Shown here piece after piece: positions 32,401 to 43,900 of a DNA stretch of 64,000 nt. The position numbers and the translations under genes were made by a program. The notes beneath the pieces were generated by a model that saw nothing but the letters and a program-made list of their open reading frames with translations, was not told the DNA's origin and did no database searches. Source of the stretch: Nectonema munidae (taxonomy: Eukaryota > Nematomorpha > Nectonematoida > Nectonematidae); assembly GCA_030549495.1 (NCBI GenBank), contig JAUIRK010000889.1:374501-438500 (forward strand), in the 5' to 3' direction. Every line of letters starts with the position of its first letter. Position 1 is the first letter of the stretch.

Positions 32401-32680
32401 ACAAATAACATTTGACGTCGATCAGCTCACCAAAAACGGACTGATAATTCTAGGTCTGAAATTCGCCTGTCATGAGTTTCTACCCAAGCCTAAAGCATTG
32501 CAATGCGATAAATGTCAAAAACTAGTCCACGTGTCGGCTACTTGCCCAAACAGAGAATGTTGTCGAATCTGCGGAGGCGAGCACGATCGTCGAACGTGCA
32601 AGTCAGCAACTCCAGTTATGATGCCATTAATGAGTGGTTTGTACAACACTCAAAAAATAGTTTACAGAACAACTAGGTAA
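29437..32680 (-). mobile_element. LINE-2: nearly whole Jockey/I-type non-LTR retrotransposon with 5' inversion
   Basis: Minus strand, 3' poly(A) read as a T run at 29437-29445. ORF2 in order: AP-type endonuclease (LRFNINGLAKKRSTLIELL, FSLNEVK, HSGGLAMCV, DDLNAHH; 31605-32051), its C-terminal part (31342-31551), linker and RT fingers (KARKAAGWEEVSNLFIKNLP, RPISILPYLSKVL; 30526-31329), RT palm (YDLEKASDTVWHEGL, GRGVPQGSPLS, SFADDICVYY; 30008-30376) and thumb (29551-29964). About four frameshifts separate these. ORF1's last knuckle CYLCGGEGHSVAYNNC is on the minus strand (about 32361-32410), while the rest of ORF1 is inverted. Confidence 0.85.
32411..32680 (+). pseudogene. Inverted ORF1 (gag-like) segment at the 5' end of LINE-2
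   Basis: + strand frame reading FDVDQLTKNGLIILGLKF, then LQCDKCQKLVHVSATC and CCRICGGEHDRRTC, i.e. two CCHC-type knuckles. Read in sense, it should sit directly upstream of the CYLCGGEGHS knuckle that starts on the other strand at 32410. The orientation switch is therefore a 5' inversion, as produced by twin priming during LINE integration. Confidence 0.75.
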
Positions 32681-33099
32681 TCATAAGAGCCACACCAGAT
32701 CGAGATGAGAGGCGCAGTATGGTTTAATAAAATGTTCTATATATCAAATAGGTGATCTGCCGTATAGTTCAAGAAGTTACAAGATGTCGCTGTCAAATAC
32801 ACAAACAGACTCATTTCAAGTCGAGATAAATTAAGCAAATAATGGTAAAGAGGGAGAGGGTACTTAAAAAGGGAAGAAATCTATGTCGAGCAGTTATAGT
32901 AAACAAGGCACAGCAGATGGAATACACTGTGTTTTTCGTTAGAATTCAACTGCATAATATGGAATTAACCTTCAATATCAATTATTATTTGTTCAAGTTG
33001 AGCCATTTTTAAAATGATTCTAGCTAATTTTTTATATTTACATCATATTTTTGGTGAGAGAAATTTCAAACAATAAATATATTTATTGATTAATTAGAC
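32681..33099. other. Intergenic, nothing identified
   Basis: AT-rich, no coding or repeat structure seen. Confidence 0.35.
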
Positions 33100-33641
33100 C
33101 TGTGTTTCTCAACTTTTTTCGGTCCATGGACCATATTTTATTGAAAAATTTCGATGGACCACTTTACTTTTACTTTTAAGCTTTCTCTTATTACTTTCTT
33201 TTTTAAGTCTATTTACACTTAAAAATTTTTCATCCTTCTTATTTTGGAAGAACAAGAGAAACATTCACATTAAATTAAAAAGCTTTAAATACAATAATTA
33301 TTTTTTTTTAATTTTTAGCTTTCATTAGATGTGAAATTATTTTGAAGTTAACTAAACGGAATTAAATCATTTAATTAGAAGAGGTTCAAAGCTAAAAGAA
33401 ATGAACAAAATTAAAAAGAGTGGAAGAATATAGTGAATAAGGTTAAGTTGTAATACTCAATCTATCATAGGTGTATATATTATTAGGTGGGTCAACTTTC
33501 TAAGAAAATAACCGTAAAATTGGTTGATTAATTGTAATTAAAAGTACACTTAATGTTTAAATTTTTGTGTTTTTTAATAAGGAGGTCCAAAATTAAAACA
33601 ATTTTTGAAGGGTCTGTTACTTAAAAGGTTAAGAACACTTG
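33100..33641. mobile_element. hAT-like MITE (TGTTTCTCAAC terminus)
   Basis: Left end CTGTGTTTCTCAACTTTTTT with GGTCCATGGACC just inside; right end AAAGGTTAAGAACACTTG. The inverted termini match imperfectly (GTGTTTCTCAACCTTTT type). Same general design as 18898-19364 but only weakly similar. Target duplication is not clear. Confidence 0.5.
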
Positions 33642-34761
33642 TTTAGAATTTCATTCAATTCAAATACAATTTATTTCATGTTTAGTTTACATATTTATTT
33701 TATATATTGTTTAATTACTTTACATTAAACAAAATAAACTATATTTAAGAAATCAATTGGAAATGGTTTGACCTGGATAAATATTTTTTTTGTTTAGAGA
33801 GCTTAAATTGACTTTTCATTTTCAAGATTTTTTGTAATTATACTATTTTTTTATTTACTGTTTTACGGCCCCAAATCTTTTATAGTAATTTTACTGATAG
33901 GGGTGTTACAAGGGTAATCAAATCCGGGATGACTTGATCAATACCCATACCGATAATAATAATTTATACTTGATTAGTAAATATTAAGTTGAAAGGAAGT
34001 TATTAAATTATTTGATTTATTAGGCCTAGTGATGGGAGCGTAGTGTCTCAATCCAAGTGCTCCAATCTTGACTATACCTATCATCTGTCCAGATATGGAA
34101 GGTTATTCTTGCCTTGGGGACAACTTAAAATTGTAACTTCATGTTTGCTTAAAATATTCTAGATTTAGAGAATGCATAAAGAAAACAAATATTCGAATGA
34201 GCTTAATCGAATCTAGAGTTTTATTATCATTTCATTTTGGCATTGCATTTTTTTTATTTTATTACTAAAATGGTAAAAATTAGTTTTTTCAAAGATCAAA
34301 ATAGAATTAACTATTTTTGTTACTAAAATTTAGCAAATATTTTCTTTCTACGTCATTTATTGTTGTTTGATTAGTTTGTTTGTGCTGTGGTTAACTTCTT
34401 TAAATAACTTAGTTTGCTTGTCCCTCATTCGTCTTGCAGATTTGATTAAACCAGCTCACTAAATAGAGATGAATGAATTATGCGAGCTTCTATTGAAACA
34501 TGTCTGACTATGCCGGCAGTCTTATTTAGAAATGCGCCCCAGTTACTGTTGCGTTTGAATAGCGCTAAACTCTTTCTCTATCTCCTTCTTCACCGACTTG
34601 CTTCCTTGATTGAAGGTACGTCCTCGATAGTTGTAGCTCCCAGCCTTCCATCTTCTAAACTTCATTGTGAATCCAGGCTACCAAATCAAGCATTCAGCAG
34701 CATCACTTCTGCGTTTTCTTCTCTCCTCTGTTCGCATTGCATTCGAAAAAGGTTCGCGCTA
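33642..34761. other. Upstream region of the collagen gene
   Basis: No coding exon recognised. A 5' UTR exon and promoter of the collagen gene should lie here, and the less AT-rich 34430-34760 is the best candidate for transcribed leader. An in-frame Met at 34480 extends the exon-1 frame upstream, but the added sequence does not look like a cuticle-collagen N-terminus. Confidence 0.3.
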
Positions 34762-34959
34762 ATGAATTTTGGTCGGGATTTGCGACTTACGCGATGGCAA
34801 CTTTCTCCCATATCCATACTCACTTATTGTTTGTGCCTCGTTCTTTTGATTGGTGCCCTGATCGAAGTTTTGCCCGTACTCTTACACCGAAACCACAAAA
34901 TATTTCTCAATGTTCAGGATGAACTTGAAGGTGTCCAAGAAAAAGTGGATTTGATTGAG
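34762..34959 (+). CDS. Collagen exon 1: N-terminus and membrane segment
   Basis: [16 protein letters not shown], then the hydrophobic [20 protein letters not shown] and [10 protein letters not shown], then [20 protein letters not shown] basic N-terminus before one membrane span suits a type II orientation, as in nematode cuticle collagens. Start chosen at 34762 because such collagens have short cytoplasmic tails; the frame is open back past 34480. The donor GAG|GTTTGC is weak but keeps phase 0 into the next exon. Confidence 0.7.
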
Positions 34960-37900
34960 GTTTGCCCATTATATATATTATACAATAAAGTTTACATTAG
35001 GAAACTTTCAGTTTTCTATATGCATGATTTGATATAAATGATTAGAGACCTAGTTCATCTCATTCTAAAAGTAACGGGAGCTAGCGATATCTTTGAAAAG
35101 AATAAATATTTTTTGATTTTAAAGAATATTTTTCGATTTACAGAATTTTATTTTGATTATTTGGCAAATATATTATTTAAATCGTGCAAATTTTCAAAAT
35201 ATAGGTAATAACTTTTGTAACATCTACTCCCCCAATGAGGTATATCAAATCTTTCATCTAGCAAAATATGAACTGACAGGTTGGAGATGAACTATCATAG
35301 TATATAGGTTGGAGATGACAATCAAGTTGTTTACCCGCGTTCAACAGTACAGGTTACGAGATTATATATTAAATTATAAATTTTTTATAAGTTTTTTTTT
35401 TAATTTTCGAAAACACGAAATTAACATATACTTGTGTTTATTTTTGGAATATCTATTTTTTGAGGTCAGTCAAATACACACACACACATACACCCACAAT
35501 TTAGTGAACATTTTTTAAAGTCCTAGCATTTTTTAGGAATACAAGGAATTTCGTCAGAAAGTTCTATTCCAAACACTTTATTCCTACACGGCTGTAAAAT
35601 AGTCTCTTGCAACATTATTCACATAGATTTAAAACTTGTTACAAATAATGAAATATTAAATGTGTATACATTTGTATAAAATCTTGTATATTTGATAGAT
35701 AAAATTGCTAACATTTCTATGTGACGAGTTTTTATGTTTCACAATTTAGAAAATTTTGGATAAACTAGAAAAGGAAGAAAAAATAAACGGAAGTAGAATT
35801 TACCGAGAAATTTTCAGCAAGATTCCTCAAATACGAAAAAAAAGAGAGGATGGTATTCCAACAAGCAATGAACAAGAAGAAATGGATTTGATAGTAGCGA
35901 CTCTGTCTTCTATATTGGACCCGATGAGTTCATCTTCTTTTGAATTGACCTCTATTTCCCCATCACTGCCTCCATCTTCTACACCAGGCTCATCATCACA
36001 AATGTCTGCATCATCATCTCCAAATAGCCCAGAAGGATCCGTATCATCATCTCCAAATCCCCCAGAAGGATCGTCATTATCATCTCCAAATCCCCCCGAA
36101 GGATCAGCATCATCATCTCCAAATCCCCCAGAAGGATCGTCATCATCATCTCCAAATCCCCCAGAAGGATCGTCATCATCATCTCCAAATCCTCCCGAAG
36201 GAACCGCATCATCATCTCCAAATCGCCCAGAACAATCGTCATCATCATCTCCAAATCCCACAGAAGGATCGTCATCATTATCTCCAAATTCCCCAGAAGG
36301 ATCGTCATTATCATCTCCAAATCCCACAGAAGGATCGTCATCATTATCTCCAAATCCCCCAGAAGGATCGTCATCATCATCTCCAAATCCCCCAGAAGGA
36401 TCGTCATCATCATCTCCAAATCCCCCAGAAGTATTGCCATCATCATCTCCAAATCCCCCAGAAGGATCGTCATCAACATCTCCAAATCTCCCAGAAGGAT
36501 CGTCATCATCATCTCCAAATCCCCCAGAAGGATCGTCATCATCATCTCCAAATCCCCCAGAAGGATCGTCATCATCATCTCCAAATCCCCCAGAAGGATC
36601 GTCATCATCATCTCCAAATCCCCCAGAAGGATCGTCATCATCATCTCCAAATCCCCCAGAAGGATCGTCATCAACATCTCCAAATCCCCCAGAGGGATCG
36701 TCATCATCATCTCCAAATCCCCCAGAAGGATCGTCATTATCATCTCCAAATCCCCCCGAAGGATCAGCATCATCATCTGCAAATCCCCCAGAAGGATCTT
36801 CATCATCATCTCCAAATCCTCCCGAAGGAACCGCATCATCATCTCCAAATCCCCCCGAAGGATCAGCATCATCATCTCCAAATCCCCCAGAAGGATCAGC
36901 ATCATCATCTCCAAATCCCCCAGAGGGATCGTCATCATCATCTCCAAATCCCCCAGAACGATCGTCATCATCATCTCCAAATCCCCCAGAAGGATCGTCA
37001 TTATCATCTCCAAATCCCCCCGAAGGATCAGCATCATCATCTGCAAATCCGCCAGAAGGATCTTCATCATCATCTCCAAATCCCCCAGAAGTATCGTCAT
37101 CATCATCTCCAAATTCTCTACAACCAGAATCATCATCATTAGCACAGTCTACTCCTCCCATAGTAGCACCAACATCTTCCCCAAATTCCGTAGCATCTTC
37201 TATTCCCACAGAATCACTAATCTCTCCATCGTCAATCATTGGATCAGACTCACCTTCCTTAGAACCTACTTCTCCAAGAACATTACCCTTAGCCACTCCT
37301 ATAGTATCACCTTCATTACCTGCCCCACCCTCTGCCAGTGAAACAAGCACAAACCCAATATCGTTATCTTCACTTCAGTCACTTGCAAACTCATCAAACT
37401 TCCTCCTCAACGATACATTGTTCAACAGGTTTCTCTTATTCTCTCTGCTAAGTCAACCCAACAACCCCAACATCCCAAGTGCTGGCAACGTTGACATCGA
37501 ACCTACTGGTATTATTCTTTTCTTCTTCTTAAACCGTATTCATCTCATAACTCTTTTTCGCCTGCTTTCTCAAATGAATTTTAAGCTCGTCCAACAGATG
37601 ATTTACCACCGCTAGATACTTTTCCAACAGATTCAAACGCTGAGGCACCATTATTCAGTGATAGACCAGGATTTGATGATTCACTGGATTTAGTTGATCG
37701 ACCAGACATTGGTGATAGTCGCGATATACTTGATGGATTCCTTGATCAACCACTTTTTGATGGTAAAGTTTTTAGTAAATTTCTAATCGATATCCAATAA
37801 TCACTATGAATTTTTGAATTATGTATAAACTCGATATATAACAATACTAACTTTATTTTGTCATAAATCTTTTGCTTCAAAAAGTTTCATATATATGAGT

Positions 37901-40900
37901 ATATATTGTATACGTACTTATAGGGTAAAGGTGTACTTATTTTAACCAATGAAAAAACACATTACATGTAATTTTTTAACTAATAATGTTAAATAATAAG
38001 ACAGACACAAAGGCAATAAAAAAGTACACGTTTAAATGCGAAATAATCTAATACCAAGCTTATAACATAACTTATAATTGCCAAATTAACTAATTAATTA
38101 ACTAACTGCATATGTTAGTGTAGCTAATGTTAAACTAAATAATAAAAATTAATGACCGTATATAATAAAAAGAAATATTTAACATAAGATTACTCTTGAG
38201 CTCAAAATTGATAAAGATATCACTGTGTGTGTAACAATTTGCTATAAAAATACGTTTTTACTAAAAATATTACAGAAAAGAGTTGCGAGTTTCTATTTCC
38301 ATATAGATGTTTTAAAAAGTACATATCTCGATTTAGTTTAGATCTGGAGTTAGTTATTTATTAATTACTTACAATTTTGTTCTGTCAATTACCATTAGAA
38401 GAAGAAGAAGAAGAACTTATATGTATATGAATAATAATGTTCATGTCATTTCATCAACATTATAAACTATTATTTATGAAGAAAGATGTATTACAAATTT
38501 TACGTTAAGAAAATGCGAGGAAACTCAAAAGGCCATTTCAAGCCGCTGGTATGAGTAGCCTAATATAATTAATTATCCAGAACAAATATAGAAAAGTTAA
38601 CAATATTTGTAAAAAATGAAAATAAATAATTACATCATTGAAAAGAATGGCGAATAAATAACTAAATAGTAAAAAAAGGAAGAAAAAAGATGACAAAGAA
38701 GGAAAGATTATACAAATGCTACGAATCATATATGAAGACAGGGCTTGCTAAATATTTATGTAGATTTTAGTTAGATCATAACTAAATCAAGATAAGTGTT
38801 TAACTAACTAACTAAATAAATTGCTGATAAATATGCTCAAAAAAGTTCAGTACTCTAAAAAAGTATTTTTTTTGTTGTTTGTTTTTGGAAAATAAGAATT
38901 TTCTTTAATATTTTTAACATAAGTTCAATATAAATAAAAAAAATTAGTTCAACTAATTAATAATTTTAAAATGATTATGAGAAATATAAAATTTGCCAGG
39001 TTAGTTTTTCAAATATTTATGAAAACTTGTTCTGTGAATTTAATATTTTTTAACAAGCTTTCAAATTGTTAGTGAAGTATAATATCTATAGATATTTTTC
39101 AGAAATACTAGGATCTAATTTAAAAATTTTAATTAGACAAACTTTGAGAAATGGAAAGTTGACTGGATATTTAATGGAAATTTATATTATCATCTTTGCA
39201 AAAGTTGTCGCAAACTTTAGCGGTTCTGAAAACTTGTGATTGAACTAGACAACACGTGTTGTCTCTCGGTTTGTATTGCTTTCAATAAAATAGATATTTA
39301 TATAATTTTATCTAATTCTATCTTTATGGAAAAATTCGCCAATACAAAAATTATTATTATAGGTGCCACGGTAATTCACTTGAGAGTCACTAGGGGTAAT
39401 ACAATAAATCTTTCTTGTTTTAAACCTTTTTGTGTGTATTTAATTTGATACATTTTTATAATAAAGTTTGTTTCATGTTTCATTCGATATAATAACAATA
39501 GGGAGATGAAGCGTGTGAATTCATTGTTTGGGAAAAGGGATAGAAATAATCCATTTTTAATGATCTCAGGAAGTATTAGAGTCTTGAACCTCGACAAGTT
39601 TAATTAAAAATATAATTACTCTATATTATGTATACGTTTTAGAGTAGTCAATTTTATCAGATAAATTTGACAAAAAATAAATTATCTCAAAAAGCATAGA
39701 TTTCTAATGTTTTCTAATATAATATATTTTTTGTATTCTTCTCTAGGCGTAGGTAAGCAGGGTCACAGGATAGTAGAAATAAGATTTATTGGACACGACA
39801 TCGCAATAAGAGAGACACAGAAACAATGTTGCATACATATTTATAAGCAGTAATGGGAGTATTCAAATAATAGATAGTCAAATTAATATTTTGAAAAATT
39901 AAAACTTAAATTTTGTTTTCTTCTGCATGTGTTACTTCCAATTAATTCATAATTAAGAACATTCCAATAAATTTCTTTATTTTTACTAGATGGCCTGAAT
40001 GGAAAAGTTAAAAATTTTGAAAATATTTTAAATTTGACATTATAGTCATTGATAACAAAGTTACAGCATATTTTCACTCGCAAAAAAATTAGTTGCGTCT
40101 CAGGATAGGCAAATTTTCGAATGTTCACAACACTTTTTTATTTCAATTTCAGGTGATCCCGATTTCGGTCTGGATCAAGATGCTTCGCGATTTTCAAGTA
40201 CAAGAGATTTTCTTTATACTTTTATTTAATCCTTCTCATTTTATTTAGAAGCAGTATTTATGACCAAGAATAGCCCATATGACAAAATTCTATTTAATTA
40301 TTTTCATTTATTTTGATGAATTATAAACTATTTTATGTAATAGTTTTCAAAATTTTCACAAAAATAAAAACTTAGCCAAAATAGGCGTATCATATGATAT
40401 ACGTTGGTCATGACGTTATTATTCCTTAGTAAGATTTTAAATTAAATTTATTCAGTCCATCCTTTTTATAAAATTTTCTCTTATTTTTTGAGATCTCCAG
40501 AGAGTTTCTTGATGCGTTTGATCTTGCTGAAGTTTAACTCTTTCATTTTTTTCAAAATATCATAGGTTGAAAAATAGTTGTCAACGACAACATCATAATT
40601 GTTAATTTTCCATTGAGTGAATTGACAAATTTCAAATGTATTGATGGGCAACACCGAATTGAGAACTATCTGGACTCTACGCTTGGTATAAATAATATAA
40701 AAATATCTTATAAGAGTATCCAGACGAGACACAATGAGACCAGTGTTTGGAGCCGAACATGATTATTTAGTCATTGATGAACTGCTTGCTACAATGATTT
40801 CCAAAGCGTGGTACCATTGTTTTATAGGCACAGTGAAACTCCCTGAAAGGCATCGATCCTTTTCTTTTAATTCCTTCAGTAAAATTCTCATTTTAGTGAA

Positions 40901-43900
40901 TTTTTCAGAAGAATCGAGCTTTGTGTTGTCGTAGAAATGAATATACTTTTTAATTTCTTTGAATCTTTGCATTCTGACGGAACCTACTATGAGTGAGTTG
41001 AAGCAATCTTATTTTTTCTCCGTACTGTATCTTTAGTGTGGCCCCAATTAAAAATAATGTACCTGATGTGAGGCAGAAAAAGGCTTTTGTAAAGTGTAAC
41101 TACCGATGTAGGCTAGCTTGTGAGGAATTTGTAAGATTATTATTCATTAAAATTTTAACATTTGTTATTTCGTTTGGAAGATCATTGATTTAGACTTTAA
41201 AGAAAAGTGGAGGCAAAATTCAATCTTGGTGTACACTAGAATAGACTTTCTTCTTATTTGAAAGATTTTCTGTAATCTTTCAAATTTTTTTTGAAGATAA
41301 TTCTGTAATCAAAGAATTGAAAAATTTTCTTTAAAAAATCAAAAAATATCAAACTTTCTGTTCATATTATGCTACCTCATACGATGTTACAAAAGTTATT
41401 ACCTATACTTTGCAATTTGCACGATTTTAAATATTATATTTGTCGAATAAACAAAGAATCGAAAAATGTTCAAATCATTTATTTTTATTTTAGAAAAAAG
41501 AATTATAAAAATAATCTGAAATATAAAAAGAAGGTGGAGCAAACCAATTAGGTGTTGTTAAAAAAAATTTTTTGGTGTGACAAGAACCTAATTGGTTTGC
41601 TCTACCTTCTTTTTATATTTCAGATTATTTTTATAATTCTTTTTTCTAAAATAAAAAAAAAAATGTTCAAATCAAAAAATATTTATTCTTTTTAAATATA
41701 TCGTTGGCTCCCCTTACTTTTAAAATTGAAAGATAAACCTAGTCTTTAATAATTAATTTTTATCAAATTATGCATATACGAAACTAAAAGTAAGGGGAGC
41801 CAACGATATATTTAAAAAGAATAAATATTTTTTGATTTGAACATTTTTCGATTCTTTGATTATTCGACAAATATATTTAAAATCGTGCAAATTGCAAAGT
41901 ATAGGTAATAACTTTTGTAACATCGTATGAGGTAGCAAAATATGAACAGAAAGTTTGATATTTTTTGATTTTTTAAAGAATATTTTTCGATTCTTTGATT
42001 ACAGAATTTTATTTTGATTATTTGACAAATATAATATTTAAAATCGTGCAAATTGCAAAGTATAGGTAATAACTTTTGTAACATCGTATGAGGTAGCAAA
42101 ATATGAACAGAAAGTTTGATATTTTTTGATTTTTTAAAAAATATTTTTCGATTCTTTGATTACAGAATTTTATTTTGATTATTTGACAAATATAATATTT
42201 AAAATCGTGCAAATTGCAAAGTATAGGTAATAACTTTTGTAACATCGTATGAGGTAGCAAAATATGAACAGAAAGTTTGATATTTTTTGATTTTTTAAAG
42301 AATATTTTTCGATTCTTTGATATGAATTATCGCGGTATACAGGTTGGAGATGAACCATCGTAGTATACAGGTATAATGTATATAGGTAATAACTTATGTA
42401 GCATCGTTTCCCCGAATGAGGTATATCAAATCTTACATCTAGCAGAATGTGAACAGAAAGTTGAACATTGTCTCCCTAGTTATTTGTACATGGAATAGAA
42501 ACCATCGTAGTATACAGGTTGAAGATGAATCATCGTAGTATACAGGTTGGAGATGAATCATTCTAGTATAATGAATCATCGTAGAATACATGTTGGAGAA
42601 GAATCATGGTAATATACGGGTTGGAGATATACATATATTGGTATTTGTGGAAAATAATAATTAATGAAAAAGGTTACTTGTATGTTTGTGGCTTTTTATC
42701 ACAAGCAATAGCATATAAAACTGGCACTTGTGTTTTGTATAAAAAAGCATGAATAGTTATGATTTTGGCAGAAACGTTTGGAGCTTTTTTGAGGCTCGCA
42801 TCAATATAAATTCCTTTATGGTAGATGTTTGTGTCAAATGACGGAGTAATTTCCCATCGAATATTAACAATCTTTTATTCGCAGCAATTTTTAAAACTGT
42901 GCAGTTGTAAAAATTTAATTCCATTCGCATTTGTAAATTTTTCAGGTATACAAAAATTTATTTCTTTAGGAGGCTTAGTTCTTCTCTTAATATATCTGAT
43001 TTTCCTCAGAATACTTTGTTTGGAAATCATTTCGTTTCTATCTTCATAATTCAATATCGTTATGTTATCTCTTAGAACAAATAAAATAACAAAAGCGTAA
43101 ATATAAACGAAAAAAGTTTACCGGTATATTTTGCCTGTCGATTTAAGCGATTTACTGGCATCTATTTTAATGTTTTCATTGAATTTTTCTATTCTTTCAT
43201 TTATCTTCTCGTGATTGTGTTCAATAAATTTCAAAATAGTGTTGGATCCATCATTTTGAGCAATAATTTTACCTTTTCAAAACATTATATTGCATTAATT
43301 ATTATCCATATAGTTCTTATTGCATTTCTGTAAAATATGAGTGAATCAAAGATGTAAAATAACATCAAAAATATATGGGCATAAAAAATTATACCTGGAC
43401 ACGACTTCTTGACCCAACTATAATGAATAGTGGAAATAAAAACTCTGTTAGTACAATATTTGTAGCTGTTCAAATGCATTTGGTATATGGATGTTTATTA
43501 TTTGAATATAAAAAAACGGGAACTAGAGCGTTGTAAAATGAAACTTTTTTAAATCGTTGTACAGTTATAGGAAATGAATTGCCTCTCTTAATGTGATTTC
43601 CTATTATTGCAATCATCATATAAACTCATACGCATTTTCGTGTTGTAGGCTACGTATAATTGCTAGCTACTTTTCAATGTAAGGAATTTTTTCGCTTCTC
43701 ATACTCCACCATGTGTTAAAGATTATTAACTAGCGAGATAAGAAGATTAAACTGTAGGTAAATTTTCCATGTAGGGAAACTTTCCGTTTGCCGTGCCAAC
43801 GCAGTCCATGTAAAGTTTTAGGTGTCAACTAAGAAAATTCAAAAAAATTTAATCAAAAATTTTTGATGTCAACATTTTTCATTTTTTAATATCAAAAAAT

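Noticed and set aside
34480-34761. Upstream extension of collagen exon 1 from Met at 34480
   Set aside because: The added 94 residues show no resemblance to a cuticle-collagen N-terminus, and such proteins start shortly before the membrane span. Treated as leader or upstream sequence.
35827-37350. 507-codon minus-strand frame with [11 protein letters not shown] repeats, and a second one (35979-37145) with [11 protein letters not shown] repeats
   Set aside because: Both are shadows of the 33-base coding minisatellite read on the other strand. The plus frame has splice sites, a furin site and phase-matched neighbours.
41860-42260. Two overlapping minus-strand frames beginning [20 protein letters not shown]
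   Set aside because: They are identical translations of tandem 161-base noncoding units; the repetition comes from the DNA repeat, not from a gene.
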